A stretch of DNA of 64,000 nucleotides, taken from the NCBI GenBank assembly GCA_948567375.1, contig OX419762.1:57951034-58015033 (forward strand), in the 5' to 3' direction. The notes under the pieces were generated by a model that was not told the origin of the DNA, did not search any database, and saw nothing but the letters and a program-made list of their open reading frames with translations. The DNA comes from Lunularia cruciata (Eukaryota; Streptophyta; Marchantiopsida; Lunulariales; Lunulariaceae). Made by a program: the position numbers and the translations under genes. Shown here in pieces: positions 30,971 to 42,219 of the stretch; within the stretch, counting starts at the first letter, position 1; the number at the start of each line of letters is the position of its first letter.

Positions 30971-31650
30971 GGGAGTATTCTCAGTCTTATGTTGTTCAGT
31001 GCTCATTATTTCTGAGAATAGATAAAGCAAAGTGTTGTGAAGCAGTGCTCGTCGCTTGAGCTTGATTTCAAGTATCAACTTTGTGTTTGTGTTTGTGTTT
31101 GTGAGTGTGTGGAGAAATTTGAAGTGCAAGTTAGTGTGCTTGTTGGATGTTGGATTCCGCAGCCTTGATCTTCATTCTGTGTGTTTGATCCTGAGTGAAG
31201 TGTAATCAAAGCAATGCCTTGACAGATCTGAGAGGAATTGTAGTGTCGGTAGTATTCTACATTTGTGAGTGCAGCGCAATGTTGATGTGAATCAATTTTG
31301 ATCAAGGAAATTGTGCCTTCAATGGAAGGGTGGAACACAATTCTGAGGCAAAGTTGTTTTATAGTGAAGTGCCATTTTTGAGAGAGCCTGAATCATCACA
31401 ATCAAGATTGTTTGGAAAGATTTGATGGAGTTGTGATTAAGAAGTGCTAATTTGTGACAAGACTGCGATTCAGTGCTTGTTTCTCTCTTCTGGGTGTGGT
31501 TTCTACCTGAGAGACTAAAGACGCAACCAAGAAGAATTGCAATTGTTACTTTGCTTTGTATTTGACCAATTCTGTCTTGCATCTCTGTGGGAACAAACTT
31601 TACTTACCCAATTACTACAAAAGTGATATTTGCCGGGTTGTCACAGAGAA

Positions 31651-32174
31651 CGCTAAGCACAAATTATAGATTGCACAAAATCACCAGAAGTAGTATGCTG
31701 ATGCACACCGTAGGCACATGGAGTTCAATGTTGGGGATCAAGTGTGGCTATTGACAACCAACCTCACATTAGTGGGACCTTGTAAGTTTAGACATCATTT
31801 TATTGGGCCTTTCTCAATTCTCCATCGAGTGGCGTTGTGGCCTATCACCTTGAGCTACCACCACACATGAAGATCCATCTAGTGTTCCATGTTTCCCTAC
31901 TTCACAAATATGCTCTCCGATCAGGCTTGAATCCTTCCACACTAGACATTCGACCTTGTCCGACACTCATTGATGACAACAATGAATATGAAATAGAGAG
32001 TATTCTCCAAAAATGCATGCGTGGTACTCGTAATCCACGGGTGGATTATCTTGTCTAGTGGAAAGGTTACCCCCTCTATGAAGCAACCTAGGAACCCGCT
32101 GCCAATTTGACACATGCATCGGTGTTGGTGCAAGCATTTGAGCAACAATTGCACAACAAGGACGTTGGCATCTT
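31651..32174 (+). pseudogene. Integrase C-terminus and chromodomain of C1
   Basis: Resumes after E1 with NAKHKL and YADAHRRHMEFNVGDQVWLLTTN (about 31690-31760), then FRHHFIGPFSILHRV. After a frame change it reads MKIHLVFHVSLLHKYA. The chromodomain-like part is YEIESILQKCMRGTRNPRVDYLV, a stop, WKGYPLYEAT, a stop, EPAANL (about 31985-32115). Chromodomains bind methylated H3K9. The polypurine tract follows. Confidence 0.83.
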
Positions 32175-32187
32175 AAAAGGAGGGAGG
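32175..32187 (+). other. Polypurine tract of C1
   Basis: AAAAGGAGGGAGG directly upstream of the 3' LTR; the second-strand primer site. C2 has the same tract at 38331-38343. Confidence 0.8.
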
Positions 32188-32189
32188 TT

Positions 32190-32963
32190 TGTAATACCAA
32201 GAGCTAGCCACATGATCTAGATGTGAAATTTGGTTTGGTAACATCTGGAATGATGTTTTACATGATGGTCAAAATAAGTCAGATAGAAGTATCACCAAAA
32301 GGGTACTTTTACTAATAGGGCAAAAAACCAAAATAGATTTGAAAACCTTAGAACCAATAGCTAGACATATGATTTGAAGGTGAAAATTGAGTTGGTAACA
32401 TCTGGAAGGATGTTACACAAGATGGAATGAATAGATCAGAAAGAGTTATCACCAAAAGGGGACTTCTACTAATAGAGTTGGAACCGAAATATGCCTGAAA
32501 TCTTTGAAGGCAATTTCGGAGGCCTAAACGGATGAATTAGGCCTCGAAAATGTGCGAATTCCCCCCCCCCCCCCCTTCTTCCCAAATCCCATGGTGGAAA
32601 GTCTGGCCTTCCCTCTCCCTACTTTTTCTCGTTGAGATCTTTCCAACAGTACCTCACCCATGTGATTCTGAGATTCCTACATGAAGATTCCCTAAAAGGT
32701 TCCCTCCGGTCAAAGCTTGTTTGACCAACCAGATAGGACCAGGACCAACATGTCACCCATCCAAGTAAGTAATCCAAGGGTAGAGCTTGCTGACATGTCA
32801 CCTATCTATGTACCTAATCTTATGATGGAGCTTCATTGGAGGCGATCGGCTTTGCCTATAAAATAAAGAGAAGGTGCTCATTTTGGGCATCGGAGTTTGA
32901 GTGTGAAAGGGTGTGTTCTCAGGGTGTGTTTCTCTTCAGGTCTCCTATCCTCAAAGTATTACA
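32190..32963 (+). repeat. 3' LTR of C1
   Basis: 774 bp from TGTAATACCAAGAGC to AAAGTATTACA, matching the 5' LTR at 12116. It is longer than the 5' copy because of a C-rich insertion that includes a run of 15 C (32561-32575). Confidence 0.9.
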
Positions 32964-33660
32964 ATATGGAAACTGCATTGGAAAACAAACATCCCTAATA
33001 TGTGTACCTTGTGGCCTTATTGGCTTGGTGAAGAAGAGTAAAAGCAAGAGGAGGAAGAGGACGAGTGTGCAAAGAAGAGGAAGATAAACACACATTAATT
33101 GTTGTAAATGGAGTGTTAGAAGGCAATCCGGTGAGAGTGTTGATAGACCTTGGGGCAATAAAGAATTTTTGGTCTTGCTCTATTGCAATAAGGTTGGAGA
33201 TGGAACTAGAGAAGGATGAGAAAGATGAAGTAGAGTTATCTAATGGTCAGACAAAGAGGATTGAGTCATTATCTAGAAAGGTAATACTCTTTGTAGGAGG
33301 GTATCAAGAAGCAATCAAGTGGTGAGGGTTACAACTAGCTCATTATGATGCAATCTTAGGTATGACATGGATGGAGCAATACAACCCCATGATGGACTGG
33401 AGAAAGAAAGTAGTGAAAATTAGTCAATGGAAAATCTTTACGGTTAAAGGAAAATCACAAAGGCAAGAGTTGCCTCTATTTGTCATAAGTACCACATCTA
33501 TTGGTAAGACAGATAGATATTTCATGTGTTTAATAAGAGAAGGCCAAAGTGCCCAATACAATAGATAAATTCCTAAGAAATTAAAACATGTGGTAATGAG
33601 TTCCAAGATGTCTTTTTGGATTAATTACCTACAGGTTTAGCACCAAAAAGGAGAGTAGAT
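32964..33660 (+). pseudogene. Aspartic protease of C2
   Basis: Continues C2 directly after the gag knuckle once C1 is removed. It reads LIVVNGVLEGNPVRVLIDLGAI (from about 33095), with DLG in place of the catalytic DSG. EKDEKDEVELSNGQTKRIESL follows, then a stop, then DAILGMTWMEQYNPMMDW. It parallels the C1 protease (14590-15300) residue by residue and ends in a linker with a stop and frameshift near 33570-33640. Confidence 0.82.
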
Positions 33661-36321
33661 CATAAAATTGAGATACATCTTGGGAAGACAACTCCTTGTA
33701 AGGCCCCATATCGACTATCACCTCATGAGTTGAAGGAGTATAAGGCTCAAATTGAGAAAATGTTGCAGAATGGGTTTATCCAACCCAATGTATCACCATA
33801 TGGTGCTCTTGTATTGTTTGTGAAGAAGAAGGACAGAGCAATGTGCATGTGCATTGACTATCGAGGACTGAATCAACAAATAGTGAAGAACTCATATCCA
33901 TTACCTCACATGGATGACTTGTTTGATCAACTCAATGGGGCAAGGCACTTCACCAAACTTGATTTGCGGAGCAGTTACAATTGAATCAAAATTGCAAAAG
34001 ACGACAAACCCAAAATGGCCTTTCAAACAAAGGTATGGTCACTTTGAGTACTTGGTGATGCCGTTTGGCCTCACCAACACTCTAGTCACTTTCATGAGTT
34101 TGATGAATGACATATTTTGTTTGTACTTGGATAAATTTTTTATCATTTTTTTATGACATTTTTGTCTACAATAGGACGTTGATAGAGCACAAGTAACATT
34201 TGCGAGAAGTCTTCTAGATTTTGCGACATAATCAATTGTATGCCAAAATCTCAAAGTGTGTGTTTGGAAAATCTGAAGTAGACTACTTAAGGCATAGAGT
34301 AAGTGCAAAGGTATCCAAGTGTTAACACATAAAATAGAGATCATTCAAAAATGGAGTGCTCTAAAAGATCAGACTCAACTCAAGAGTTTTTTGGGATTGA
34401 CGGGTTTTATTGTTGATTTGTCAAGGACTTGACCTAGATTGCACAACCTCTAACAACACTATTAGGCAAGAGGAAGAGGTGGATATGAGGAACCACACAA
34501 GAATTGGCCTTTTAGGAATTGAAAGACACATTACTACATATACCAATCTTGAAATGATATGACCCAAAATGTCCAATCAAGATGGCTTTAGATGCATTAG
34601 GTGTAGCAATAGGAGCAGTCTTACAACAAGAATGGTAGGATGGATGGCACCTAATTGCTCATTTCTCTGATAAGTTGCTATCAACAGAATGCAACTATCA
34701 CACCACCGAACGAGAAGAGTTAGCCATTGTCCTTGCAACCAAGCATTGGAAGCACTATTTGGGTGAGAAGGCATTTGTGGTAGAGACTGACCACAAACCT
34801 CTAGTCTACCTCAAAACACAAAAAGATCTTTCTGGTCAATAGATTTGATGGACAAAGTGGAGACAACAATTCGACATGACAATCAGATATGTGGAAGGCA
34901 AGAAGCAACTTGTAGATGCAGTCACCCAAATGCCAATGGCAAAAGGTTTGGTGGTAAAATCAAGATGAACCTTGAATTCTGGCCCAAGATTCTTATTGCT
35001 ACAAAAACTGACCCACAGATTGTAGGTACTCAATCATCACCGGCACCCAAAGACTCACCTTCCATGATGGTAGGTTGTGGATCCCAAATGATATGGATCT
35101 AAGAACCACCATCCTAGCAAAATGTCATGATTATGCAACCGTAGGTCATGTTGGAATAGACAAGACCTTGGATGTAGTCAAACGCCATTACTATTGGCCC
35201 AAGATGAGCAATAATGTGATAGAATATGTTTGGAGTTGCCTACTTTGTCAACAAAATAAGGCTTCTAATCAAGCTCCCACATGACTCCTCTAACCTCTCC
35301 ACACTCCTACACAACATTGGGAACAAGTAAGCATAGATATGGTTTGTGAATTGCCCAAGACCACCTCTAGGTTTGATTCCATCATAGTCTTTGTCAACCA
35401 ACTCAGCAAAATGATTCATGTATGTCCTACCATTAAGGATGTGACTACTCCGCAAATAGCTCTATTGTACTTAGATGCAGTCTTTTTCCATCATGACTTG
35501 TCTTGAGTGCTCATTATAGATAGAGGCACTTAATTCACTAGTTTGTTTTGGAGAACACTCTTTGGGTTCTTCAAAACCAAATTGGCTATGTCCACAGCTT
35601 ACCATCCACAGACTGATGGACAAATAGAGAAGGAAAATCACACTATTGAGGACATGCTTTAGGGCTTAACTTTGGATGAGCAAGAGAGTTGAGACACCTT
35701 ACTCCCATTGGTGGAATTTCTTACAACAATTTGGTGAATGCCTCCACACAAGTCACACCATTCTTCCTCATGTATGGAGAGCATCCTTTCAAACCAACCT
35801 TCAATCTTGATAAAGGTCCATCCTGTGGCTACCAAGGTTGACATTGTCAATACTTTTGTTTCTAAAATCCAATAGGGGGTGGAGCACGCCAAGCACAGGT
35901 TGCATATTGCCCAAAATTGGTAGAGGCAATATGCAGATGCACACCGCCAACACATGGAGTTCAATGTGGGAGATCAAGTCTGGTTGTCAACCACCAACCT
36001 CAAGTTATTTGGTCCTCATAAGTTCAGATCTCATTTTATTGGACCTTTCTCTATCCTTTGTCGCATTGGCACCGTGGCCTATCAACTCAAGCTACTACCA
36101 CATATGAAGATCCACCCGGTGTTTCATGTTTCCTTATTACATTGATATGCTCTCTGGCTGCTCTTCTTCTCTTCCATCCAAGAAAGTTGACCTTGTCCAA
36201 CCCTAGTTGATGAGGCGGAGGAGTATGAGGTTGAACTCATTCTCCAAAAATGCATCATGGTACTCGCCATCCGTGTGTAGAATATTTGGTCCATTGGAAA
36301 GGGTATCCACTATAAGAGGAA
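33661..36321 (+). pseudogene. RT, RNase H, integrase and start of chromodomain of C2
   Basis: RT has [56 protein letters not shown] and [12 protein letters not shown]. The YxDD box is destroyed by a T-rich slippage tract (34130-34165). RNase H has TEREELAIVLATKHW and VETDHKPLVYL (34705-34810). Integrase includes HDYATVGHVGIDKTLDVVKRHYYWPKM (35128-35205) and SCLLCQ, then a core with many stops (35320-35880), then FNVGDQVWLSTTN and FRSHFIGPFSILCRIG. The chromodomain start is EYEVELILQKC with a frameshift, cut at 36321 by E4. Confidence 0.83.
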
Positions 36322-38237
36322 TGTGGTACCCACATTTTTCATTTTGGACGAGTTTTGAAGAAGAAGTGCCTTGCTGAAACCAAATTGAAACCAAATGGAG
36401 AAGAAATGAGTGTAAACTTGTGATTTGATCAAACCCAAGGAAATTGACTTCATGTAAGAGGAAGAATGGCTCGGTTTGGATCAGACCCGAAGAAGCTTAC
36501 TTCGTGTCAGAGGAGTGAAAAACTCGGAGCAGACGTTAAGGAGGGCAGACGCCGAAGGAGAAATAGAAGTTGCAGGTCAGGATTCTTGCGGGGGCCATAT
36601 CTCAATGACCATAAGTCCAAATCAAGCGTGTTATATCTCGTTGGAAACGTCTTGTTCAGGGCTTTCCATTGCCACCAAAATCGCAAAGTTTGAAGGTCTG
36701 TAGAAGAAGTTACAAGCATTTAAAGTTTTGGGAGTAGATGTACTTCGGGTCAAAGTGTCTTCAGGTCAATGTGACTTCGTACTTCGGACTTCATACTTCG
36801 TACTTCGGGTTTACATGACTTCGGGTCATGAGACTTTGCCTCAAGATGAAAATAACTAAATCAGAGGTAGCCGGACCTCGGAGTGCAGTGAAGGTGACTT
36901 CGGGAGTTTTGCGAGAGGGATCAGAGGAAGTTAGAGTAGAGAAAGAAGATAGTTAGGATACACATGACTTCAATTTCAGTTCTAATTGAAGATGGAACCT
37001 GAATTGAAGGGGAAATAGCAGTAGTGAATAAACCCGAAGTGCAGGATCAGACTGTAAGTGTCTTCGGGTTGGTAACATGAGTGATTAGGGGAAAGTGGGT
37101 TATAAATTGAAGGTGTAGATAGTGTATTCATGCTTTCAATTACAATTCTTGACAATGACACATTAGAATTAGTAAAGGAATTGATAGTAGTGAAACCCGA
37201 GGTAAGAGAGATAGAAGTGCAGGTGTCTTCGGATTTGACATTTGACACTTTAGAGAAGAGTGGGTCGGGAGATAGAGATTTAGAAGACTTAACTATGATA
37301 GGAATTTCATATCAGGAAGGAGAAATGTTAGAATTAGTGGAGGAAGTAGGAGATGTGAAACCCAAGGACAGAGTAGTAGGAAGTAAGATTACTTCGGGTT
37401 CGGGTTTGAAAGCCGAGGAAGAAGTAGACATCGGATCGGATTAGTAACCGATTTGAGATTTGAAGGGGCAGATATGAAGAGGTGCATTGTCATTTCGGAT
37501 CTGCAGGTTAGAACAGTTGATGTAGAAACGGTATAGTTGTTAGAACTGTCGATTGCTTCACTATTTAAGAGTGGCATTCGCAGGAAATTGTTGTTCAGTG
37601 CTCATTATTTCTGAGAATAGATAAAGCAAAGTGCTGTGAAGCAGTGCTCGTCGCTTGAGCTTGATTCTGAGAATCAATTTTGCAATTGTGTTTGTGAATG
37701 TTTGGAGAAATTTGAAGTGCAGTCAGAGTGCTTGTTGGATGTTGGATTCCACAGCCTTGATCTTCATTCTGTGTGTTTGATCCTGAGTGAAGTGCAATCG
37801 AAGCAATACCTTGACAGATCTGAGAGGAATTGTAGTGTTGGTAGTATTCTGCATTTATGAGTGCAGGGCAAAGTTGATGTGAAGCAATTTTGATCGAGGA
37901 AGTTGTGCCTTCAGTGGAGGGGTAGAACACAATTCTGAGGCGAAGTCGTTTTGCAGTGAAGTGCCGTTTTTGGGAGAGCCTGAATCATCACAATCAAGAT
38001 TGTTTGGAAAGATTTGATGGAGTTGTGATTATGGAGTGTTAATTTGTGACAAGACTGTGAGTCAGTGCTTGTTACTCTCTTCTGGGTGTGGTTTCTACCT
38101 GAGAGACTAAAGAAGAACTCAAGAAGAACTGAAATTGTTACTTTGCTTTGTATTTGGACATTTCTGACTCGTATCTCTGCGGGAACGAACTTTACTTACT
38201 CGATTACCGCAAAAGTGATATTTGCCGGGTTGTCACA
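36322..38237 (+). mobile_element. Element E4: internally deleted family E unit
   Basis: 1.9 kb with the same ends as E1 (TGTGGTACCCACA...GGGTTGTCACA), flanked by a perfect duplication AGGAA (36317-36321, 38238-38242). It has lost the globular domain and most of the coiled coil. The acidic C-terminal tail remains (about 37190-37443: VQVSSDLTFDTLEKSGSGDR, ISYQEGEMLELVEE), as does the TATTTAAG box (about 37561). A run at 36729-36835 is built of repeated acttcggg/acttcgta units. Confidence 0.87.
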
Positions 38238-38242
38238 AGGAA

Positions 38243-38343
38243 ACATGGGAGCCAACAACCAACTTGACCAATGCACCATTGTTAGTTTAATCTTTTGAGC
38301 ATCAACTTTGCAACAAGGATGTTGTGACTTAAAAGGAGGGAGG
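38243..38343 (+). pseudogene. Last residues of C2 integrase and polypurine tract
   Basis: After E4 the C2 reading resumes as acatgggagccaacaacc, corresponding to the C1 stretch near 32095. The tract AAAAGGAGGGAGG (38331-38343) precedes the LTR. Confidence 0.72.
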
Positions 38344-38345
38344 TC

Positions 38346-38928
38346 TATAATACAAGCAGTAAGACATATTATCTAGAGTTGAAAATTGGCTTTGTAACAT
38401 CTAGAAGGATATTGTGTAAAATGGGTTGGGTAGTTCAGACAGAGGTGTTACCAAAAGATTACTTCTACTAATAGGTTAGAAGCCAAAAATAGGCTAAAAA
38501 TTTTAGAGGTCTAAATGGATGAATTAGGCCTTGAAAATAGAGGGATTCCTTTCCTTCAGAGAAAAGGCTTACCTTTTCTCTCCTATGATTTGTCTTGTCA
38601 AGAGCTTTCCAACTATGCCTCATCCATGCAATTTTGAGCTCTATAGGAATATTCCCTAAAGATTCTCATTGGTCAAACCCATTTGACCAACTAGATAGGA
38701 CAAGGATTAACATGTCACTCATCCAAACAACTAATCCAAGGATGGAGCTTATTGACAAGTCACCAATCCATATATCTGATCCAAGGGTGGTGCTTCCTTT
38801 GAGGAGATCCTCTTTGCCATATAATAAAGAGAAGGTGCTCCTTTGGAGCATCAGAGGATTGAGTGTGAAACTTGTATTTTCTCTCTTGTATCTCTCTTGG
38901 AGAGTTCTCTTGTCCTTGGAGTATTACA
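38346..38928 (+). repeat. 3' LTR of C2
   Basis: 583 bp beginning TATAATACAAGC (TG changed to TA) and ending GAGTATTACA. It matches the 5' LTR at 9817-10393 throughout, including the agaaggtgctcctttgg region by the TATA box. Confidence 0.87.
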
Positions 38929-39974
38929 AGGAGTTATTGAGACCCAAGCATCCCAATTTTAGTATGGGATCATGGACAAGGAATTGCAATGTTAAGTACA
39001 TGATATTATGTTATTATAGGCTACTTCACTTACTTTGGCAGTGGTATTTAGTTTGGATAAGTGTATTGAGCTCAACATGGTGGAGGAGAGAGTGGTAACA
39101 TCTAGATTTGGTAAGGAGATATCATCCATAGCTATTACTTCTTCTAGAGTGTAGTAGAGTGCACTACACCACGTTGGCTTCCAAGAGTAGAGTGGACAAT
39201 CCAAATCTTATGGAGCAAGTGGAGGGCCTAGTATTAGACCCTTACCTTCATTTTTGGATGAGCAACAACCAATGAGTGGTGGTGTTTCTTGTTAGACTTG
39301 TAGTGGACCTCACCACAATAGAGAGTGCACTCAAAGCAATGGATTTGATACTCCTAATACATCACAACCAACATAGAGAAAGTGTGACCATTGTGATCGA
39401 TTTGGTCACACCAATAACCAATGCTTTGACTTCCCCTAGAGTTACAAAGTGGTAGGGCTATGATGATAGGTGGGAAAGGAGCTCTAGGTCATGGAGGATG
39501 AGGTGGTGGCTAAGGACCTACACATAATGGAGGCTAATACTTGCCTTTGCTATAGATATAGCCATGGCTACTTGGATTGAGTATTTGGAGTAGAGATTGG
39601 CTAGCATGACCATAGCTCAAAGGAAATCAAATTCACGTGTTGAGACTTCCACCTCTTATGTTGGTAATAGAGATGTCTTGAACTTTATGGGCAGATCAGC
39701 ACAAGCAGATTCATCTACCATAGTAATTAGGAGTGTAATACATACTTTAAAGCCTAGAGGAGCATTAGTGGCGTTGAACCCATAGAGAGACAAGATAGGT
39801 AGACAAGTTAGATTTCCATAATCTTTCAAACTCTCAAAGGCAATGCAAATGACATCCATGGCACCTAGACATCCTAGTGCAAGTGTAGTAGGTAGTGATG
39901 GAAAGCATGATGGACTAGATACTAGTTAGCCACTTGCTACTACAAAATTTCAGTCTAGTAAAATGTTGGGAGTA
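38929..39974 (+). pseudogene. Middle of A2 gag
   Basis: Resumes the A2 reading exactly where C2 interrupted it. It begins GVIETQASQF, matching A1 residues 155-164, then ELNMVEERVVTSRFGKE (about 39070-39118). Two zinc knuckles follow: C-stop-TCSGPHHNREC (about 39291-39330) and CDHCDRFGHTNNQC (about 39386-39425), the second intact. The later stretch MASMTIAQRKSNSRVETSTSY (39597) matches the A1 coiled segment. B2 is inserted at 39975. Confidence 0.82.
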
Positions 39975-40399
39975 TGTAACAATATGGAGTTTAGCAATTT
40001 AGTTAGTAAGGCTAACAAAGTAGAGAATAAGCCAAATTAGCCTAGGATATCCTAGAAGCATCTAGGAAGCTTCTTGGGAAGCTCCCCAACTAGTTAACTT
40101 GCACCCCAAACAAGTAGCTTCTAGAAGGAAGCCTCTAGAAGCTTCTAACTAGCTTATCTTGCACGCCAAGTAGGCGGTTTCTAGAAGGAAGCTTCTTGAG
40201 AAGCTTCCTAGTTAACTTGGCTTGCACTCTAAGAAAGCGGCCCAAGGAAGGTTCTTGAGAAGCTTCTCAAGGGCTTTGTATGCTACCTATAAATACCAAA
40301 GCCAAAGCTTATGCTAGGCATTTGGAGTTTTCCCTCATTCAAGCATCCAAATGTGAGCTTCCATTCTTCTATTTCTCTCCTTGATCTTGGTCTTTTACA
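39975..40399 (+). repeat. 5' LTR of B2, rich in GAAnnTTC motifs
   Basis: 425 bp from TGTAACAATATGG to TCTTTTACA. TATAAATA lies at 40288-40295. Upstream are many TTCTAGAA, GAAGCTTC and TTCTTGAGAAG units, the arrangement recognised by heat-shock factors. Confidence 0.9.
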
Positions 40400-40400
40400 T

Positions 40401-40415
40401 TGGTATCAAAGCAGG
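40401..40415 (+). other. Primer-binding site of B2
   Basis: TGGTATCAAAGCAGG starts two bases after the LTR end. It matches the initiator-Met tRNA complement with one change. Confidence 0.87.
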
Positions 40416-40435
40416 AATGGGATGGATGGAATTTA

Positions 40436-42039
40436 TGGACCACCAAATCCACTTTTGCTAAACCATTGGGATTTTCATGTCCAGAGATTACCCAAGCATC
40501 ACTTCACACAATTCATCACCTCACGCTTTGGGCAAGATTTTCTGCATATGATCACCGTGTTTGAGGAACCATAGATACTTCCAGTAGTAACTTATGGAGA
40601 ACAATGGACATGTTGTATCTATGTGTTTATCAATAAGATAAATTGAGAGTAGTGGAATAGAGTAGTAGCTATGGCGGCAATACCAAACGTTATCCTTGCA
40701 ATGCAACAACAAATCAAGCATCTTATTCAATTGTTGGATGAACAAGACCAGCAACAACAATAAGATATAGAGAGAGCGCCAATTTGAGATAGAGAAGAAT
40801 GCATTTGATTTCCAAAACTCAAGGTGTTTGAAGGTAAGAATCTTCCATGCACGGTGGAGAATTTTGTGTTTGACTATGAACGTTACTTTAAAGCCACCAA
40901 TCTTCAAGACGAGTGGAAACAAATTCTCTTGGCTTCTAGTCAATTAGATGGTGTGGCAAAACTTTGGTGGCGATTCCAAGTGGAGCAAGTTGAATGGCAG
41001 ATTGTTGCACCAATTTTGACATGTGCAGAATTCAAGGATGCAATACTTGGTCGATTTCAAACTATAAATTTCACCCGAGCCGCAAAAGATAAATTGGCAA
41101 AGTTGAAGCAAATTGGCTCAGTAAGGAGCTACATCATACAATTTTAGAACATCATTATGCAAATTCTAGATATCCAAGAAGGTGAAGTTCTAGATCAATT
41201 TGTGCAAGGATTGAAGTCACGAACTAAATTGGAGGTGACCATGCGGGAGCCACAAAATGTAGAAGAAGCCATGCAATTAGCTGAGCGTTTTGATTCCTTG
41301 GTTGTGACAACTTGGTCTTGACCTTGACCTACACAAAGCCTACCAATACATTATGCACAAGTGGAAGAACCAGTACCAATGGAGATTGATGCTATCCAAT
41401 GGAGACCACTTATAACAACGGATACAAAAAGATTACGACAAAATAGAGGTTGCTTTTATTGTTGCCAAGTTGGATATTGCATTGCTGAATGTCCACTTAG
41501 GAATGGGCGACCCCGACAAGTTGCCCAGATGGAGTTTGTAGAATAGAATGATCAAGGAAAAAAAGAATCCCAATAGGAGATTTTGAGCCACCTACGGGGA
41601 GCTTGATTAGTTCCAATGGGATTGAAGGCTCGACCTGTGCAAGTTTGCTTCACTTGCAAGGTACGATATCTAATTGGGGTTGTAGGATTTTGGTTGATTC
41701 TAGAAGTTTGGAGAATTGCATGTCTATGCAAGTAGCAAAGGAATTAGGTATTCCTATCAAGCCAGTGATTGGAAGTAGATTGATGATGGCGGATGGTAGA
41801 TAGGGTTTTGTATTTGGTACCTCACATCCTCTTACCTTCAAGATTGGGAAGGAGTATTTGGAGTGTATGAGGTTTGTAGTGGCACCTCTCCACTATGATA
41901 TCATTTTGGGTCTACCTTGGCTTGAATGTCATAAGGTTCAATTTGATTGGACTCGACAACAAATTCAAGTACAACAACAAGGTAGGAATTTCCAATAGGT
42001 TGTCTGGCATCTCTGAGTAAGACACCTAAGAATAGTTGG
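40436..42039 (+). pseudogene. gag and protease of B2
   Basis: Gag begins near MDGIYGPPNPLLLNHWDFHV (40433). Its core is FEGKNLPCTVENFVFDYERYF (about 40827), then LDGVAKLWWRFQVEQVEW, FKDAILGRFQ, a stop, LDQFVQGLKSRTKLEV and VEEAMQLAERFDSL. The knuckle reads CFYCCQVGYCIAEC (about 41450-41491), with Tyr for His as in B1. The protease has GCRILVDSRSLENCMSMQVAKELG (about 41680) with DSR for DSG, and YDIILGLPWLECHKVQFDW (about 41897). Stops near 41145, 41320 and 41803 break the chain. Confidence 0.85.
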
Positions 42040-42219
42040 TCCCAAGATGGGAAGTTTGTCAAGAAAGTAGCCATAGAGAAAACCTTGAAGGGAGATGAGT
42101 CCCAAGATGGGAAGTTTGCAAGAAAGGCAACCATGGAGCAAGCTTGGAAGAGAGATGAGTCCCTAGAAGGTAAGTTAGTTAGTAAAGTAGTCATAGAGCA
42201 TGCTTTGGAGGAAGATAAG
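42040..42219 (+). repeat. Three 60-nt in-frame tandem repeats between protease and RT
   Basis: Units 42040-42099, 42100-42159 and 42160-42219 each encode 20 residues of the pattern S-Q-D-G-K-F, a Lys-rich run, an Ile/Met-Glu pair, and a Glu/Asp-rich end. B1 (1060-1168 and 1915-2010) and B3 (61510-61690, minus) carry equivalent repeats, so the array belongs to the family. It is probably a flexible linker. Confidence 0.87.

Larger units (their letters stand above)
27834..31645 (+). mobile_element. Element E1: 3.8-kb TG...CA unit with a coding region but no RT
   Basis: It begins TGTGGTACCCACA, ends GGGTTGTCACA, and is flanked by a perfect duplication GAGAA (27829-27833, 31646-31650). E2 and E4 have the same ends and their own perfect 5-bp duplications. 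There is no terminal direct repeat, primer site, RT or integrase. A TATA-like box at 30963 is followed by about 680 bp to the end. This is what a solo LTR with a protein-coding U3 would look like. A non-autonomous element using another element's integrase is the alternative. Confidence 0.85.
12116..32963 (+). mobile_element. Element C1: complete-span chromodomain Ty3/gypsy element, nested in C2
   Basis: C1 runs from its 5' LTR (12116-12840) to its 3' LTR (32190-32963). The flanks are ATATT (12111-12115) and ATATG (32964-32968), a target duplication with one mismatch. It carries gag, protease, RT, RNase H, integrase, chromodomain and polypurine tract in order, but is split by A1 (15311-24934, in the protease-RT linker), D1 (26099-26790, in RNase H) and E1 (27834-31645, in integrase). 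Its own unnested length is about 6.7 kb. Stops and frameshifts make it inactive. Confidence 0.9.
9817..38928 (+). mobile_element. Element C2: chromodomain Ty3/gypsy element inserted in A2 gag
   Basis: C2 consists of a 5' LTR (9817-10393), gag (to 12115), protease through integrase (32964-36321), the end of the integrase (38243-38343) and a 3' LTR (38346-38928). The CAAG at 9813-9816 recurs at 38927-38930, a partial target duplication overlapping the LTR end. C1 interrupts it after gag, and E4 interrupts its chromodomain. Removing it rejoins the A2 gag reading exactly. Confidence 0.85.

Noticed and set aside
32561-32575. Run of 15 C as a functional element
   Set aside because: It is absent from the 5' LTR of the same element; most simply replication slippage or a sequencing-prone homopolymer.
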